Shown: positions 52,162-61,281, numbered from the stretch's first letter. The stretch is 64,000 nucleotides of DNA from Onstottus_B sp049273855 (GCA_049273855.1 JBASRN010000341.1:45798-109797), one strand, 5' to 3'. The notes: generated from the letters alone by a model not told the origin. Translations and numbers: made by a program.

Positions 52162-52934
52162 TGCTTGCTCCTCTGCATTCGTTCGCCGCTCAATACCAGC
52201 CGCTTCATCGCCGCCCTGAGCGTTCGGCGCGCGCGGAACGCACGCACCTTGACTTTGGATTGACCCCAGCCCGTCATTTCCGAAACTTCCTTAACCGAAA
52301 AACCGTCGCGATCGATCAAGACGATCACCAACCGGTCCTCCGGATCGATCTTCGCCAGAAGCCTGTCCGCAATCTCCGCGGCGTCGCGCTGCCGTTCGGC
52401 GCTTGCGTGCCGATCACGCGCGACCTCCAGCATTTGAAGCTCGAACCACTCATCCTCTTCTTGCGACTCGTGAGGGCCGTGTTGATCCAGCCGGCGGCGC
52501 TGCGCTCGCAGTTGATCGTAGCAGGCGTTCACCGTGATCTTCGCAACCCACGCCTCGAACGACCGCCCCCGAGTGAAAGTACCAAGCGAGAAATACGCCT
52601 TGGCGAAGACCTCCTGCGAGATGTCTTCAACCATCTCGCGCTTGCGAAAGAAGCTTCCGATGATGCTGAACACTCGCGAACTGTGGCGGCGGACCAGCGT
52701 CTCAAAGGCGTCGTGATCCCCGGCCAGGCTGCGACCAATCAACTCGTCTTCAGCGGCCGCAGCCGGAGACTCGTCGGTCCTGGCTTCCGCAGGCGCAGCA
52801 GCGATCTCATTCTCCGCAATGCTCGCCGACCGATCGACTGCCGGATCGATCTGTTCAACATGAGAGCCCTCGGCCACGGCGCGGGTAGCTGCTCTTTGTG
52901 CGCTCCGGTTGTTCGCCTTCAATCCAAGCTCCAC
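52158..52934 (-). CDS. ECF-type RNA polymerase sigma factor
   Basis: 258 aa. Sigma region 2 about residues 72-145 (DAFETLVRRHSSRVFSIIGS; FRKREMVEDISQEVFAKAY; SFEAWVAKITVNACYDQL) and region 4 about 180-245 (LLAKIDPEDRLVIVLIDRDG; FSVKEVSEMTGWGQSKVKVR), without region 3. An Ala/Glu-rich N-terminal extension of about 65 residues is unusual, and the GTG start at 52934 lacks a clear ribosome-binding site, so the true start may be further inside. Heads the operon sigma, anti-sigma, Spy-like, TonB receptor, EF-hand. Confidence 0.93.
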   Translation of the reverse strand: MELGLKANNRSAQRAATRAVAEGSHVEQIDPAVDRSASIAENEIAAAPAEARTDESPAAAAEDELIGRSLAGDHDAFETLVRRHSSRVFSIIGSFFRKREMVEDISQEVFAKAYFSLGTFTRGRSFEAWVAKITVNACYDQLRAQRRRLDQHGPHESQEEDEWFELQMLEVARDRHASAERQRDAAEIADRLLAKIDPEDRLVIVLIDRDGFSVKEVSEMTGWGQSKVKVRAFRARRTLRAAMKRLVLSGERMQRSKQ

Positions 52935-53161
52935 TGAATCTCGGGTACGTTGCCCCGGCTACTCGCAACCGCTACCTTTCGCTTGGCGCCTGCCCGTCCT
53001 GCTGCCGCTGCGAATGGCTTTGCTGAGGCGGATACTAACTAACGCTTAAACGCTAGCCTCGTTCAGCCTTTTGAGCAACTCAATTCGCCTGCCGCCTCAG
53101 GTCTGCTGGCAAAGAACCTGCTGATTCCCGCTCAAACCAACTTGCTGCCTCAGGGCATTGG

Positions 53162-53185
53162 AGAGCGGCGCTTTGTCGCCGCTCT
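53162..53185. repeat. Perfect 9-bp-stem hairpin in sigma/hemolysin III gap
   Basis: AGAGCGGCG / CGCCGCTCT with a CTTTGT loop. It is the clearest structure in the 385-bp gap 52935-53319, which otherwise has a weaker inverted pair around 53021-53076 (GCTGAGGC...GCCTCGTTCAGC) and no gene. Looks like a REP-type hairpin. Confidence 0.6.
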
Positions 53186-53319
53186 AAACACATATCCGTG
53201 CTCTGAGAGAAAGGGGCGACAGTCCGCCGCGCCCCAACGCGGTACCAGCACTTGTTAAGACGGTTTCCGCAGGGGGATGGTTACTGGTATTAACTCGGAA
53301 CGGGGCGCCGGCTCGGAGG

Positions 53320-53967
53320 CTAGGCTCGCAGTGGCAAGACATAAAGAACCACTGCGAAGTAGTGACAGATGCTGCCGGCCAAAACGAACAAATGCCAGAT
53401 AGCATGACTGTAAGGAACACGCTTTGTGGCGAAGAAGAAAACGCCTGAGGTGTAAAACAACCCGCCCGCGAGCAGCCATGCGATTCCGCCAGGAGGGACT
53501 GCCGCGAACAGGGGTTTGATCGCAATAACGCACACCCAGCCCATCAACACGTAGAGGATCGTAGACAGTACCTCGAGCCTATTAACGAAGAAGACCTTGA
53601 ACAGGACGCCGAACACGCAGAGACTCCAGACCAACGCCAACAACAGCCAGCCCCAAAAGCCCCTCAGATTCACCAGCGTGAAGGGGGTGTACGTGCCGGC
53701 GATAAGCAAGTAGATCGCCGAGTGATCGAGCACCTTGAGCACGTGCCTGGCACGCGGCGATCGCAGGCTGTGATAGAGCGTCGAAGCAGTGTAGAGGAAG
53801 ACGAGGCTTGCGCCGTAGACCGAGCATCCGACGATGTGCCAGGTATTGCCGCGCAGGATCGCGAGAGTCAGCAGCGCTCCGAATCCGGCAAGACTCAGGG
53901 CAAGCCCGACGCCGTGCGTTACGCTGTTGGCGAGTTCATCCAGATGTTGCCTGACTTCGCTTGTCAC
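53320..53967 (-). CDS. Hemolysin III family (PAQR-like) membrane protein
   Basis: 215 aa with seven hydrophobic helices. Signature blocks: ELANSVTHGVGLALSLAGFG, STLYHSLRSPRARHVLKVLD (with HSL and D), HSAIYLLIAGTYTPFTLV, and the final HAIWHLFVLAGSICHYFAV, giving the conserved Ser, His, Asp and His residues of the PAQR/YqfA/HlyIII family. Bacterial members are poorly understood; a hydrolase activity on lipids is suspected from animal ceramidase relatives. Name does not imply haemolysis. Confidence 0.92.
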   Translation of the reverse strand: MTSEVRQHLDELANSVTHGVGLALSLAGFGALLTLAILRGNTWHIVGCSVYGASLVFLYTASTLYHSLRSPRARHVLKVLDHSAIYLLIAGTYTPFTLVNLRGFWGWLLLALVWSLCVFGVLFKVFFVNRLEVLSTILYVLMGWVCVIAIKPLFAAVPPGGIAWLLAGGLFYTSGVFFFATKRVPYSHAIWHLFVLAGSICHYFAVVLYVLPLRA

Positions 53968-54024
53968 GTTGCTCCTCCCTCGAATCGCGCGGTTCGGTGC
54001 CCGGCTTCATTTGGTGCCCAGTGT

Positions 54025-55737
54025 TTATCTTATGAACGACCTGAGCGCTTCGATCCGCTGGCTCAGTTCAACCGGCGAGAGGTTCCGATACTGCTCCGGG
54101 ACCATCTCCTTTGAAGTCGCCTCGCGAGCCGCAACCAGAATCTGATACTCGACCGCCATCTCGTCGCGAGCCGGTCTGAACTCGCCCGCTACCTGCGCGA
54201 TGTCCTGGCGTGTGACCTTGGGACGTCCAGCCATCCTCGCGACCCGGCGCGCGCGAATCAACATCGACTCGATGTCGGCGCCCGACAGCGTCAATTCGTT
54301 TTTTGTTACGGCGAACCATTCGGTGACTTCGTGCGCGATCTTGTTCTTTCGGACCATCGCCTCAATCACCGCAAGCCGGTCTTCTTCGCTATCGGGATAA
54401 AACAACGATATGTGTTCCTCGGCGCGCCCCTGGCGCTTCAAGTCGATCGGCAACAGATCCGGCCGGCTGGTCATCAGTATCCAAAGTATGCGGCCGCGAT
54501 TTCGAGTGTCACCCATCGCCGCCGCAAGCTTCGAAAAGACTCGCGCGTCCACCCCCGAGTCGCCACCGGTCTCCCGAGAGCCAAGCGTAGCGTCGGCTTC
54601 GTCTACCAACACGACTATCGGCGCAAGCGTCTGAAGCAGATTCAAAATCTTTTCGAGGTTCGCCTCGCTCGATCCCACCCATCGCTCGCGAAAGTTCTTG
54701 AAGGCAACAACATTCAAACCGCAATCGTGCGCGAAGCACTCGGCCAGAAAAGTCTTGCCCGTGCCGACCGGACCTGAGATCAGTATCCCCATTGGCGCTT
54801 CCTCGGTGTTGCCTGCGCGTATCGTTTCGGAGATCGACCTCAAGTAAGCCTTGGCCTTTGCCATCCCACCGACCGTGTCCAGCCCGTAGCGCGGTTGAAC
54901 AAACTCGACCAGCCCGACACACTCGGCTTCGATCAGCTCTTTCTTTTTCTGTCGAATCTTCTCGAGCGTGAGCGGCGCGTTGTCGGCAGCCGCGCCGCGA
55001 ATGAGCGAGTTTAGATGAACCCGATTCAATCCCGAAGTCATCAGCGACAATTGCTCGTCGGTGACTTCGCTTTGAAGCTGCGGTAACTGGTTCTTTAGAT
55101 GAAGCACGAAATCGAGCCGCTCGCGGTCGTCGGGGTACGGAACGTCGATCGCCGCCAGCCTCGAGCTCTGACGGATGCGCGGATGCGTTTCGGCGGGACT
55201 CTCGGCTATCAGGATAACGATGTTGTCCTTCTTAAGGAGCCGCGAGCTCGTAATCCAGCGCTGAAAGGCTACGAGATTGGTGCGGTCGTCGCCGGACATA
55301 TAGCTCACGTCGCCGGCCGGAATTATCGTGTCCAGGAAGTTGATAATCACCGCAACCTGATCACCGTAGAGCAGGAAGTGTTCGATCAGCGGCAAGGCGC
55401 GAGCCGGGTCTTTTGGAAGCTGTTTCAACGCCTCCCGGCCCATCAGCGGATCGGCAACTTGAAGCTGCGATTTGAAAGCGCGTTCGGCCGCCGCGGAGCC
55501 AAACTTGATCCCTTCGCTGCGGTTGTAAGTCAGCAGTTGCTTGGTTCCAACAAGCTCGCGTTGAAGATAGTTGAGCAGGCTTATGTACTCGTCGCCCGAG
55601 CGCACAAGGTCATAGATGTTGTTGTACAGAAAAAAGTGACTGGCTTCCCCGGCGTAGTACTTTCGGGCCATTCGCTGAGCCCAGCCGGGCAGCTGATCTA
55701 TTTCGTCGAGCAGAAGTCTTGATCGGGCGGATGACAT
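54025..55737 (-). CDS. AAA ATPase, classic clade, with degenerate N-terminal ATPase domain
   Basis: About 570 aa from ATG 55737. Residues about 30-250 look like a degenerate AAA domain: no Walker A, a Walker-B-like VAVIINFLD near 128, and IVILIAES near 173. Residues 285-570 are an intact domain: Walker A GPVGTGKT (322-329), pore/linker motif RWVGSSEANLEK (352-363) as in Cdc48/Vps4-type AAA proteins, Walker B IVVLVDEAD (374-382), second region of homology LLPIDLKRQGRAEE with arginine fingers. No membrane segment. It follows the membrane coiled-coil gene and pspA, so it probably remodels PspA or its partner. Upstream in-frame extension lies in a repeat and is rejected. Confidence 0.88.
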   Translation of the reverse strand: MSSARSRLLLDEIDQLPGWAQRMARKYYAGEASHFFLYNNIYDLVRSGDEYISLLNYLQRELVGTKQLLTYNRSEGIKFGSAAAERAFKSQLQVADPLMGREALKQLPKDPARALPLIEHFLLYGDQVAVIINFLDTIIPAGDVSYMSGDDRTNLVAFQRWITSSRLLKKDNIVILIAESPAETHPRIRQSSRLAAIDVPYPDDRERLDFVLHLKNQLPQLQSEVTDEQLSLMTSGLNRVHLNSLIRGAAADNAPLTLEKIRQKKKELIEAECVGLVEFVQPRYGLDTVGGMAKAKAYLRSISETIRAGNTEEAPMGILISGPVGTGKTFLAECFAHDCGLNVVAFKNFRERWVGSSEANLEKILNLLQTLAPIVVLVDEADATLGSRETGGDSGVDARVFSKLAAAMGDTRNRGRILWILMTSRPDLLPIDLKRQGRAEEHISLFYPDSEEDRLAVIEAMVRKNKIAHEVTEWFAVTKNELTLSGADIESMLIRARRVARMAGRPKVTRQDIAQVAGEFRPARDEMAVEYQILVAAREATSKEMVPEQYRNLSPVELSQRIEALRSFIR

Positions 55738-55740
55738 AGC

Positions 55741-55870
55741 GGTTCCGGGTTCGGGGTTCAAGCTTTGTGGTTTCTGGTTTCTTGTCTCTGGTCTCTGGTT
55801 TGTCCTTTGAAGGCGGCTCGTTACCTCCCTACTCACAAACCTGACACTAGAAACCAGAAACCCGGACCCC
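55741..55870. repeat. Heptamer inverted array, family C
   Basis: Fills the 137-bp gap before the AAA gene. Left arm: heptamers CGGGTTC, GGGGTTC, then TGGTTTC, TGGTTTC, TTGTCTC, TGGTCTC, TGGTTTG. Right arm on the complement: GGGTTTC, TGGTTTC, TAGTGTC, AGGTTTG. Same architecture as family B with a different unit. Confidence 0.8.
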
Positions 55871-55874
55871 TGAG

Positions 55875-56732
55875 CTATTGTCTTTGCGCGATCGGGGGCC
55901 GCACGGACGGCGACGAGCGCTCGGCCATATCCATCTGGCTTATGATCGGCGCCGTCTCGTCCAGGATTTCCTTGGTCAGCTCGATCGAAGACAGCAGCGA
56001 CTCGAAATCCAGCGAGGAGATGTGTTCCGGCGTGGGCATCGTGATCACTTGATCGTTCACCAGCCCGAAGAAACTCTCGATCGATTGAAGCTGCGCCTCC
56101 ACTCGCTTCATCGAGCGCTCGATGTCGTTGTAAGTGTTCAACCTTTTTTGAAGGAACTCCAGGTTTGTCTCGTAAAGTCGGCGGGTGTCGTCGTCCGGCG
56201 CGTTAGCGATAGAGCGCTCGGCCTGCTGAATTTGGTTCTGGATCGTCTGGCGGTTGATCGAACGCATATGGTTCTTGCGCCTCCGGTAAGTGTCGAGCAG
56301 ATCGACGTACGATTCCCAGTAAACATCCAGCGTCTGAATTCGCTCGGGCAGATCGGACACGTGCGTGAACTTCTGATAGTTCTGATAAATCTGATTCTTC
56401 ATCCAGCGAAGGTACTCGACAGCCTCGCGCTCGCGAGGGTCAAAAGTCTTGATCATGTCTTCGCGTCTGCGGCCGCGGTCAACCAGTGCACGACGCCGCG
56501 CTCGTTGGTCGACGAGCCGTTTGTAGCCCGGCGTGTTCGGCACCGTTGAAAGGTAGAGCGCCTCGGCAGTAGCGCCGGCCGCGAGTGGAATCCAGGGAGC
56601 CAACCAGGAGAGAAAGCTGAAGTCGTTGGCTGCCGTAGCCGCGAAGACCGCCATCGCAACAAAGATGACCATCATCCAGATGTTGAGCGGTTCCTTGATC
56701 GCTTCTTTGACGTAGCTGACATTCTCGGCCAT
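55875..56732 (-). CDS. Membrane-anchored coiled-coil protein in psp module
   Basis: 285 aa, no named family that I recognise. Two adjacent hydrophobic helices near the N-terminus (about residues 18-37, IWMMVIFVAMAVFAATAAND, and 40-60, FLSWLAPWIPLAAGATAEAL) followed by a basic patch (RLVDQRARRRALVDRGRRRE) and about 150 residues of predicted coiled coil, ending in a Pro-rich tail. The soluble part would be cytoplasmic. Between pspA and the AAA gene, it is a plausible membrane receptor or adaptor joining the two; this is inference from context. No clear Shine-Dalgarno. Confidence 0.75.
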   Translation of the reverse strand: MAENVSYVKEAIKEPLNIWMMVIFVAMAVFAATAANDFSFLSWLAPWIPLAAGATAEALYLSTVPNTPGYKRLVDQRARRRALVDRGRRREDMIKTFDPREREAVEYLRWMKNQIYQNYQKFTHVSDLPERIQTLDVYWESYVDLLDTYRRRKNHMRSINRQTIQNQIQQAERSIANAPDDDTRRLYETNLEFLQKRLNTYNDIERSMKRVEAQLQSIESFFGLVNDQVITMPTPEHISSLDFESLLSSIELTKEILDETAPIISQMDMAERSSPSVRPPIAQRQ

Positions 56733-56750
56733 AAGCGTAACGTCATGCTG

Positions 56751-56818
56751 ACCGGTGATGCGTAATCCCTGATGCGTGATCGGTGATCTTACCCATTGTC
56801 GTCACCGATCACGCGTCA
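56751..56818. repeat. Heptamer inverted array, family J
   Basis: In the 95-bp gap after pspA. Units GGTGATG, CGTAATC, CCTGATG, CGTGATC, GGTGATC. The inner arms 56770-56786 (TGATGCGTGATCGGTGA) and 56802-56818 pair at 16 of 17 positions around a 15-nt loop. Confidence 0.85.
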
Positions 56819-56827
56819 CTCATCAAC

Positions 56828-57589
56828 CTATTCAAGCGCCTTTGCCCGTTCCGAAGGCCCAAGTGATTTCTCGGCCGTCTCGCTTTCGATCCTGGGCGGC
56901 GCAGGCGTGGAAGCAGGCGCATCCGATACAAGACCCATCTGCCGCTTGTAAGCCGTCAATGTGTCTTCGACTTGAATGTTTAGCGACTCGCGTTCGATGT
57001 CCTGAATCTGCGATTCCACTCCGCCGGTTGACAGGTCCATTCGCGCTTCGGCGGCGGCGGCGCGGCGCTGAATCTTCTCGCGCATCTCCTGGAAGGTGCC
57101 CGCGTCATCGCCGATCTGGAACGAAGCCATCGTCTGAGAAAGCTGCTCCTGCATCTTGGCGGCGCGTGCTTCGTTGACAAGCTGCTGAGCTTCGGAAGTG
57201 CGCTTTCTGACCTGAAGAATGTAGTTGTCCAGGAATTTCTTGGCCTGCTCGGATGCGATGCGTGAGGTGTCGAGTTGAGCGCGCGAGCGGTCGAGCGCTA
57301 TCTGTTTCTCTTGAAGCGCAGTGATGTAAGTGCGTGCAATGTCATCGCGGCCAGTAGTAATTGACGCCTTGACTTTCGCATCGTATTCCTTGATTTCCCG
57401 CTCGAGCGTCGTGACCTCTTTTTGCAGTAGCTTCTCGGTGGCCATCACCTGGACCACGTTGTTCTGCATCTGAGGGACCTTCTCGCGCATATCGCGAATG
57501 GTCTGCTGAAGTATCAGCTCGGGGTCTTCTGCCTTCTCGAGGATTCCCCCGAAGATGGAACGGAACAGCCTCTTCAGTCTATTCCACAT
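56828..57589 (-). CDS. pspA: PspA/IM30-family protein
   Basis: 253 aa, ESCRT-III superfamily membrane-binding protein. N-terminal amphipathic helix (WNRLKRLFRSIFGGIL) and PELILQQTIRDMREKVPQMQ, followed by the long coiled-coil hairpin (ATEKLLQKEVTTLEREIKEY) and shorter helices; Pro/Ala-rich tail after residue 220. GGAGGG with a short spacer precedes the ATG. Family members polymerise on damaged or stressed inner membrane. First gene of a three-gene leftward module with a membrane coiled-coil protein and an AAA ATPase. No pspF or pspBC seen. Confidence 0.93.
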   Translation of the reverse strand: MWNRLKRLFRSIFGGILEKAEDPELILQQTIRDMREKVPQMQNNVVQVMATEKLLQKEVTTLEREIKEYDAKVKASITTGRDDIARTYITALQEKQIALDRSRAQLDTSRIASEQAKKFLDNYILQVRKRTSEAQQLVNEARAAKMQEQLSQTMASFQIGDDAGTFQEMREKIQRRAAAAEARMDLSTGGVESQIQDIERESLNIQVEDTLTAYKRQMGLVSDAPASTPAPPRIESETAEKSLGPSERAKALE

Positions 57590-57759
57590 TTACCCTCCTA
57601 ACCTCGCCGGCCCAGTCATCTTTTGCGGCCGCGCTCGAAGCTTGATCAGCCTTACTTCGCTCGAACTTGGGTACGCGGGGCGAGCCGTCCGAATTTCGTT
57701 TGTAGTCTATCATAACAGCCGACAGCCTAAGAACCTAAACTAACCCCCGATCTTGGCCA

Positions 57760-57867
57760 GGTGATGAACCTGTACGAGCGTCCCTCCGACGGCGCCTCTT
57801 CGTTAGCGAGGCCTTTAGAGAGCGCGGAGGGGCGCCCCGCCGAGGGACGCCTGCACAGGTCACCACC
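57760..57867. repeat. Inverted-repeat element, family F
   Basis: In the 520-bp divergent gap between pspA and the polyprenyl synthase gene. Left arm 57760-57798 has CCTGTACGAGCGTCCCTCCG; right arm 57827-57867 has GGGGCGCCCCGCCGAGGGAC then CAGGTCACC, the imperfect reverse complement, around a 28-bp centre. The remaining gap (57590-57759, 57868-58109) must hold the two promoters, but I cannot point to convincing ones. Confidence 0.75.
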
Positions 57868-58109
57868 TACTCCGAAGACAGCATCACAGCATACGCAGTT
57901 TTAGATATTCCCGTTCTGACTATGATTCGTTGAGAGGGTTACCGGAGCGCACCGGTATTGTCAAAGCGAAGACGGGCGAAACCACGGTTGATGCTGTTGA
58001 TTTTGCGTTTTGCCACGCACCGCGCCGTTTGTTATGATTCCGGCGAATCGCCCGCGGGTGAATCAGCGTAGAGCAAGGTCTTCTCGATAAGATCGGAGCT
58101 TTCTCAGTA

Positions 58110-59129
58110 ATGCACAGCCGCTTGCAGGCGCCGGAAGCCGAAGAAGCACGGATGACGCCAGAGGAGATATTCTCTCTGGTGCGGCGCGACCTTATGCTCG
58201 TCGAACAGGAGTTCGACCGCAACGCATCCGACGCTTCCGATCTGGTCTCCGAAATCGCGCGCTATCTCCACGAAGGCGGCGGCAAGCGAGTAAGACCCGC
58301 CCTGCTGCTGCTCTCATCCCGATTGATAAGCGACGAAGCCAACACTTCGTCCATTCGCATGGCTGCGGTGATGGAGATGCTTCACACCGCGACGCTGGTG
58401 CACGACGACATAATTGATGACGCGCGCGTCCGCCGCGGACGGGCATCGGCCAACGTTCAGTGGGGAAACAACAAGACGGTCCTGATCGGCGATTGGCTGT
58501 ATATGACCGCCTTTGATATGAGCTTGCGCGAGCGAAACTTCGATCTGCTCGAGGTTTTGACTGGGATGACCCGCCTGATGGTCGAAGGCGAGATCATACA
58601 ACTCGGGCTTGTAGGCAATAGTCACATCACCGAGGCCGAGCACCTGGACATCGTGCGCCGCAAGACGGCTTGCATGTTCAGCGCCTGCGCCGAAATTGGC
58701 GGGATCGTCGCCGGAGCGACCGCCGACGAACGGCACGCGCTTTCCCGCTACGGCGTATCGGTTGGGATCGCGTTCCAGTTGATTGATGATGTTCTGGATT
58801 TTGTATCAACCGAGGCGAAGCTTGGGAAGCCGGTCGCCAACGACCTGCGCGAAGGCAAACTCACTCTCCCCTTGATCTACTTGATGGAAAACGGCAATGG
58901 TCAGCACCGGGAGATGATCGAAACAGTGATGCGCCAGTGCGGGTTCGAATCGGTGCGCCGCGAAGATGTGCTTCGGGTCATTCGCGAGCACGGTACCCTT
59001 GCTCGTGCCCGCGCAGAGGCTCAACGCTACGCGGACGCGGCTATAGAGTCTCTGAGCATCTTTCCACCTTCTCCCTTTCGTCAGGCGCTTCTCAGCGTGC
59101 CACGCTTCATCGTCGAGCGCGAGATGTGA
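58110..59129 (+). CDS. ispB: Polyprenyl synthetase (octaprenyl/heptaprenyl diphosphate synthase type)
   Basis: 339 aa; condenses isopentenyl diphosphate onto allylic diphosphates to build a long-chain prenyl diphosphate, probably for menaquinone or ubiquinone. First Asp-rich motif LVHDDIIDDARVRRG; second IAFQLIDDVLDFV; GKRVRPALLLL (binding of IPP). ATG 58152 is an alternative start (MTPEEIFSLV). Chain length is not read from the sequence. Divergent from pspA. Confidence 0.93.
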   Translation: MHSRLQAPEAEEARMTPEEIFSLVRRDLMLVEQEFDRNASDASDLVSEIARYLHEGGGKRVRPALLLLSSRLISDEANTSSIRMAAVMEMLHTATLVHDDIIDDARVRRGRASANVQWGNNKTVLIGDWLYMTAFDMSLRERNFDLLEVLTGMTRLMVEGEIIQLGLVGNSHITEAEHLDIVRRKTACMFSACAEIGGIVAGATADERHALSRYGVSVGIAFQLIDDVLDFVSTEAKLGKPVANDLREGKLTLPLIYLMENGNGQHREMIETVMRQCGFESVRREDVLRVIREHGTLARARAEAQRYADAAIESLSIFPPSPFRQALLSVPRFIVEREM

Positions 59130-59208
59130 TATTACTCTGGAGGTCGGATGTAGCATAGATTTAGTCTGTGTGGTTCGATGACGACACTCACGACACAGAC
59201 TAACGGCT

Positions 59209-61281
59209 GTGCTGCCTCCAGAACCCGAGCCTCAACCAATGTACTGCGACAGATGCAATGTAGAGTTCACCGACGGGCTTCGCTACTGCAAGTGGTGCGG
59301 CCAGGCGCTGGCGGACCGACCGCGCGTCACCAGCGAGCTTCACGCCTGCCCGAACTGCACGGCGGCAGTTCAACCCGGATGGATCTTCTGCAAATCATGT
59401 GGTGTCCGGCTCGCAGCGCCGGTGAGCGATCCGGGACGGGTCTTCTGTCCGAAGTGCGGCGCCGGAGCCGATGCAACTGCGGCGAGCTGCGCGCGCTGCG
59501 GAACCAGCCTCGCATCAGGGCCTGCCCGGCCCAGTCACGAAGGGCACAGCACATCGGTCATCGGCGGCTGCCCATCGTGCGGCGAAAAGCTGGACACCGG
59601 GTCGATGTATTGCAAGGCTTGCGGCGCCGCGGTCTATGCCCAGGCCCGGCCGTTCGGCGGCTCGGCGCTGCTATGTTCAGCCTGCAACAGCTACAGCCCG
59701 ATTGGCTCGACTGTGTGCCGGGTGTGTGGCGCGTCGCTCATTGTCGAGAGCGAGAGCCCGACCGTTGCCATCGGTCATCAAAAACCAACCACGTTGCCTG
59801 ACCTGCCCGAACTTCCCAACCATGGCGACGACCAGGAACAATCCGCCACCGACCAGGTTGATTCGGGCGCAAACACGGCCGTCTTTTCCGCGCCCGGCCA
59901 GGGCGCGGACCCGACCAGCGGGCTCCCGGGAGGTGATCGGGGTACAGGTCTGGTAGGCGAAAAGCGAGCCGGAGGCCAGAGCACCAATGCTCTTCCCGGA
60001 GTCTCTGGATCCAAGTCCCAATTTCCCGCGCAAACCAAGAGGGTCCCAAGAACCAGAATTACCACTCCAGTGGAAGACGACACACCGGCAGAGCGACCGG
60101 GTTCGGCTGAACTCCTCGGCGGCGAGTCGGAAACCGCCGTCATGAAATCGCCGTTCGCTGAGGCGCCGGTGGAATCACAACGGGTGACCGGCGAGTCTCC
60201 TGATGCGAGTTCCGATCCGTCGCTCGTGAGCACGGAGTCTCTTCGCCGCGGAGCGGAACCCTTCCCAACACGCGAGCAAGCCTCGACAACACCATTCGCT
60301 GAAGGGCGACCGGCGAGCGAAGCTCCGGCAGGGCCGGACATCGGGACTTTGTCGCCGGGCGCGCCACTCGCCCAGCCCCAGCTTCAACCAAACAAGCGAA
60401 GCGGTGTAGCCATCGCTTCGGTAGTCGTCGCGCTGATCGTCCTTGGAGGCGCCGGCTATCTTATGTGGTGGTTCGTCTTCCAGAAGGGGCCCTCGCAACG
60501 TCCGCCAGTCCCAGTCGTCGAACAAAAGCCCCTCGAAACTCCTGCACCTCCACCGGCTCCGCCCGCCCCGTTGATACCGGCAGGAATGGTGATCGTGAAA
60601 GCGGGCACTTACACCATCGGCAGAGAAGACGGCGATCCTATGGAAGCTCCCGGGCATCCAGTGACCCTGGCCCCGTATTACATCGACCGCGCAGAGGTGA
60701 CGAACGCTGACTACGCGAAGTTCGTCGAGGCCACCAGGCATAAACCGCCGTCGAACTGGAAAGGTGGTTCGTTTCCAGCCGGCCGCGAAGACTTCCCGGT
60801 GACCGGGGTGAGCTGGCAAGACGCGGCCGATTACGCGGCCTGGGCCGGCAAGCGGCTTCCGACCGAAGCTGAATGGGAAGCCGCGGCTCGAGGAAGCGCC
60901 GCCCGGAAATATCCCTGGGGCAACGAGTGGCAAAGCGGCTTCGCTAACATCGGCGTGAGAACTGCCGAAAAAGTGGAGGCAACCAGGTACCCGAGCGGAA
61001 TCGCCGAAGTCGGCAAGTATCCGCAAGGAGCAAGCCCGTCGGGCGCGCTTGATATGATCGGTAACGTTTGGGAATGGGTGGCCGACGAGATTTCGCTTTA
61101 CCCGGGGAGCAGCGCCACACTGCCGGTCCCCACCGGCGATGGGGCGGGGGCGCTTCGAGTGATTCGCGGCGGGGCTTATGATGGAGACCAGAAACACGAT
61201 GCGTCATATCGAGGTTTTCTGGACGGAAGCCTGCCGTACCCGAAGGTTGGCTTCCGCTGCGCTAAGAGCGCCGGACAATAA
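59209..61281 (+). CDS. Five-zinc-ribbon / transmembrane / SUMF1-domain protein
   Basis: 690 aa. Residues about 13-175 hold five double-CxxC zinc ribbons (CDRCN..CKWCG, CPNCT..CKSCG, CPKCG..CARCG, CPSCG..CKACG, CSACN..CRVCG). A long Ser/Pro/Gly-rich low-complexity region follows to about 395, then one transmembrane helix (about 398-424, VAIASVVVALIVLGGAGYLM) and a Pro-rich hinge. Residues 455-690 form an FGE-sulfatase/SUMF1 domain (RAEVTNADYAKFVEATRHKP; WAGKRLPTEAEWEAAARG; DMIGNVWEWVADE; VIRGGAYDG; VGFRCAKS) lacking the Cys pair of true formylglycine-generating enzymes, so probably a binding domain outside the cytoplasm. GTG or ATG start uncertain. Confidence 0.88.
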   Translation: MLPPEPEPQPMYCDRCNVEFTDGLRYCKWCGQALADRPRVTSELHACPNCTAAVQPGWIFCKSCGVRLAAPVSDPGRVFCPKCGAGADATAASCARCGTSLASGPARPSHEGHSTSVIGGCPSCGEKLDTGSMYCKACGAAVYAQARPFGGSALLCSACNSYSPIGSTVCRVCGASLIVESESPTVAIGHQKPTTLPDLPELPNHGDDQEQSATDQVDSGANTAVFSAPGQGADPTSGLPGGDRGTGLVGEKRAGGQSTNALPGVSGSKSQFPAQTKRVPRTRITTPVEDDTPAERPGSAELLGGESETAVMKSPFAEAPVESQRVTGESPDASSDPSLVSTESLRRGAEPFPTREQASTTPFAEGRPASEAPAGPDIGTLSPGAPLAQPQLQPNKRSGVAIASVVVALIVLGGAGYLMWWFVFQKGPSQRPPVPVVEQKPLETPAPPPAPPAPLIPAGMVIVKAGTYTIGREDGDPMEAPGHPVTLAPYYIDRAEVTNADYAKFVEATRHKPPSNWKGGSFPAGREDFPVTGVSWQDAADYAAWAGKRLPTEAEWEAAARGSAARKYPWGNEWQSGFANIGVRTAEKVEATRYPSGIAEVGKYPQGASPSGALDMIGNVWEWVADEISLYPGSSATLPVPTGDGAGALRVIRGGAYDGDQKHDASYRGFLDGSLPYPKVGFRCAKSAGQ

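Noticed and set aside
58931..58970. tRNA T-loop-like GGTTCGAATC.
   Set aside because: Inside the polyprenyl synthase coding region, no cloverleaf or acceptor stem around it.
59178..59801. Open frame of 207 codons overlapping the zinc-ribbon region.
   Set aside because: Out-of-frame shadow; the overlapping frame has five clear zinc ribbons.
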